64,000 nucleotides of DNA from assembly GCA_910589305.1 (NCBI GenBank), contig CAJUTV010000008.1, positions 1-64,000 on the forward strand. The letters are read 5' to 3'. The notes below the pieces were generated by a model that worked only from the letters and a program-made list of their open reading frames with translations, had not been told where the DNA came from and did not search any database. Shown here piece after piece: positions 62,142-64,000 of this stretch. The position numbers were made by a program, and so were the translations under genes. The DNA is from an uncultured Lachnospira sp. (GTDB taxonomy: Bacteria; Bacillota; Clostridia; Lachnospirales; Lachnospiraceae). The stretch's first letter is position 1. Every line of letters begins with the position of its first letter.

Positions 62142-64000
62142 TTAAACGAGCCGTTTAAATTTCCTTTCTATTTCATATTTTGACATTACAAGAAGGGTTG
62201 GTCTGCCATGAGGACAATTATATGGATTTTCAGCCTGCATTAATTCATAAATTAGCTGTTTCACCTCATTTTCAGACAATCGATTGTTACCCTTCACTGC
62301 TGCTTTACATGCCATTGTCGCTACACGCTGTGTAATAATATCAAGTGCTATAGGTTCTTTTCCAATTTTATCTAAAATATCAATAAACAATTGGTTCAAA
62401 TCAATATTAGGCAAATCGGCTGGAATACCTGTAATCTTATAAGATTTGCCGCCAAAAGATTCAATCTCAAACCCTATTTTTTTGAAAATATCTATATTAT
62501 CGTTTAGTGCTTGTTCTTCACGCATACTAAGTTCAACAATAATAGGCGGTGCAATCATTTGACAATCAATTGTTTTTTCTTTTAAGCGGCGAATATATCG
62601 CTCATATATCACTTTTTCATGAGCGGCATGTTGGTCTATCATATAAAATTTATCTTCATATTCAATCAACCAATAGGTCTCAAATAATTGACCAATTATT
62701 TTATAATCCGACTCTTTCTGCGCTTTTAATAACGGATTTTCAAATAAAGATAACTGTTTATCTTTTTCCTTATTTGTTTTGTATTCTTTATTGTCTTCTT
62801 GTATCATCTCATTAGAGCGATTTATTTCAAATGGTTCTGGAAGTCGTGTTTTCTTTTGTGAGTCTTCTTTTAATTCAGTTGCATTGAACTGTTTTTGCAA
62901 ATCTTGTATATGGTTTGAATTATTTTGTGAATTTATATTTTTTGTATTTTTAAATTCTAGTGTATTATTTGTTGTCCTACTTACATCATTTATTGATTGT
63001 TTCATTTGTTTTGGTTCAAATGAATTAGTCTGATAAATCGATTTTAATGGATTACCATTTGTTGTTTGTGATGGTACATTTTTATTTAAAGGAAGTTGTG
63101 TTTCTACTGCTAATTCTGTATTTCTTAATAGAGTTCTTATTGTATCAAACACAAAATTATATACGTAATCACTCTGTGTAAAGCGCAATTCCATTTTGGC
63201 AGGATGTACATTGACATCCATAATCAATGGATTCATCTGAAAATGAATGGCTGTAAATGGATAATTGTGAGGCATAATATATCCTTTATAGGCTTCCTCT
63301 ATCGCTTTGGTTATCATACTGTTTTTTATATATCGTCCATTGATAAAATAATTTTCATATGAGCGGTTTCCTCTGCATATAGCAGGTCTGCCAATATATC
63401 CATTAATTGTAATATCTTGTGTCTTTCCGTTTATATCCAATAAATTTCTAGTTATCTCCCGACCATAAATTTCATATATGATATCTTTAAGATTCATATT
63501 GCCTGCCGTATGTAATTTATTTTGATTATTGCTTATAAATCGAAAAGAAATATCTGGGTGAGACAAAGCAAGATGTTCTACTAATGAACCAACATAGCCT
63601 GCTTCTGTCTGTGCAGATTTTAAAAATTTTCTTCGCACAGGCGTATTGTAAAATAAATTTCTTACAATAAAAGTCGTTCCATCAGGAACGCCAACTTCCT
63701 CAAAACATTGCTCTATGCCGCCGTCCATCACATATCGATAACCAGTTATACTACGTTGCTGTTTTGTAATTAATTCAACTTGTGATATAGCTGCAATACT
63801 TGACAGAGCCTCTCCTCGAAAACCAAGTGAGGATACACAAACAAGGTCTTCAATACGTTTAATTTTACTGGTAGCATGGCGCAAAAAAGCAGTTTTTATT
63901 TCATTTCCATGAATACCTGTGCCATTATCTGTAATTCTTATAAAAGAAATGCCACCTTCTTTAATCTCAATCGTAATTGCACTAGCATTGGCATCGATAG
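62142..64000 (-). CDS. mutL: DNA mismatch repair protein MutL (5' end beyond window)
   Basis: The gene reads through the right edge; about 619 codons are visible. GHKL motifs in view are TDNGTGI and FLRHATSKI...SSLGFRGEALSSIAAIS, then FYNTPVRRKFLKS. A long N/Q/K-rich linker leads to the C-terminal endonuclease: DQHAAHEKVIYE (metal motif DQHA-x2-E-x4-E), ACKAAVKG and CPHGRPT are all present, so this is a nicking MutL as expected in a bacterium without MutH. It precedes miaA by seven bases. Confidence 0.97.
   Translation of the reverse strand, partial: IDANASAITIEIKEGGISFIRITDNGTGIHGNEIKTAFLRHATSKIKRIEDLVCVSSLGFRGEALSSIAAISQVELITKQQRSITGYRYVMDGGIEQCFEEVGVPDGTTFIVRNLFYNTPVRRKFLKSAQTEAGYVGSLVEHLALSHPDISFRFISNNQNKLHTAGNMNLKDIIYEIYGREITRNLLDINGKTQDITINGYIGRPAICRGNRSYENYFINGRYIKNSMITKAIEEAYKGYIMPHNYPFTAIHFQMNPLIMDVNVHPAKMELRFTQSDYVYNFVFDTIRTLLRNTELAVETQLPLNKNVPSQTTNGNPLKSIYQTNSFEPKQMKQSINDVSRTTNNTLEFKNTKNINSQNNSNHIQDLQKQFNATELKEDSQKKTRLPEPFEINRSNEMIQEDNKEYKTNKEKDKQLSLFENPLLKAQKESDYKIIGQLFETYWLIEYEDKFYMIDQHAAHEKVIYERYIRRLKEKTIDCQMIAPPIIVELSMREEQALNDNIDIFKKIGFEIESFGGKSYKITGIPADLPNIDLNQLFIDILDKIGKEPIALDIITQRVATMACKAAVKGNNRLSENEVKQLIYELMQAENPYNCPHGRPTLLVMSKYEIERKFKRLV

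Overview
The window is AT-rich, gene-dense DNA from a low-GC Firmicute, most likely a Lachnospiraceae-type clostridium. Supporting this are strong AGGAGG ribosome sites, the clostridial order radC-mreBCD-PBP2-minCDE-rodA-mgsA, endonuclease-type MutL, an L27 precursor beside its protease Prp, and iorAB beside a phenylacetate-CoA ligase. A 1568-residue secreted pectinesterase with a dockerin suggests a pectin-degrading gut organism such as Lachnospira; the genus is inference.

Left part (0-14.7 kb): a membrane XRE regulator, the pectinesterase, a cardiolipin synthase, then tpiA-gpmI-secG-rnr-smpB and a conserved protein of unknown function. At 14.9-20.6 kb there is a signalling operon: a lone receiver protein, a hybrid kinase with receiver and Hpt domains, and a second hybrid kinase whose C-terminus is a complete DegV (fatty-acid-binding) domain. 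From 22 to 27.2 kb lies rplU-prp-rpmA-obgE-yhbY-nadD-yqeK-rsfS, headed by a strong promoter and an L21-type leader with an attenuator-like hairpin. From 28.3 to 35.2 kb come iorA-iorB-paaK-ACT protein, an amidohydrolase and a sodium:solute symporter, a plausible 2-oxoacid/aromatic amino acid module.

Middle part (35-42.4 kb): an orphan immunity-like protein, divergent lexA / yneA-like SOS genes with LexA boxes, a broken XRE gene, a DEAD-box helicase, a XerS-like tyrosine recombinase preceded by a loxP-shaped palindrome, putP, and an L,D-transpeptidase-like protein lacking its catalytic cysteine. The right part is almost entirely on the minus strand: cytidylate-kinase-like protein, rluD-like, lspA, aroB, sepF, yggS, a HlyD-like protein, mgsA, rodA, minE/D/C, PBP2, mreD/C/B, radC, a PLP lyase family protein, miaA and mutL (cut by the window end). 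DUF378 is the one plus-strand gene there.

The most unusual signal is non-coding. Several genes (tpiA, gpmI, yhbY, the amidohydrolase, minE) are preceded by a hairpin whose loop is complementary to a segment just upstream of the Shine-Dalgarno sequence. Loop and partner change together between copies, suggesting RNA pseudoknot leaders. A second family of multi-hairpin repeats occurs in at least five intergenic regions, always oriented with the downstream gene, and once nested inside a pseudoknot leader. The other highlights are the kinase-receiver-DegV fusion and the XerS-like recombinase with its candidate site.
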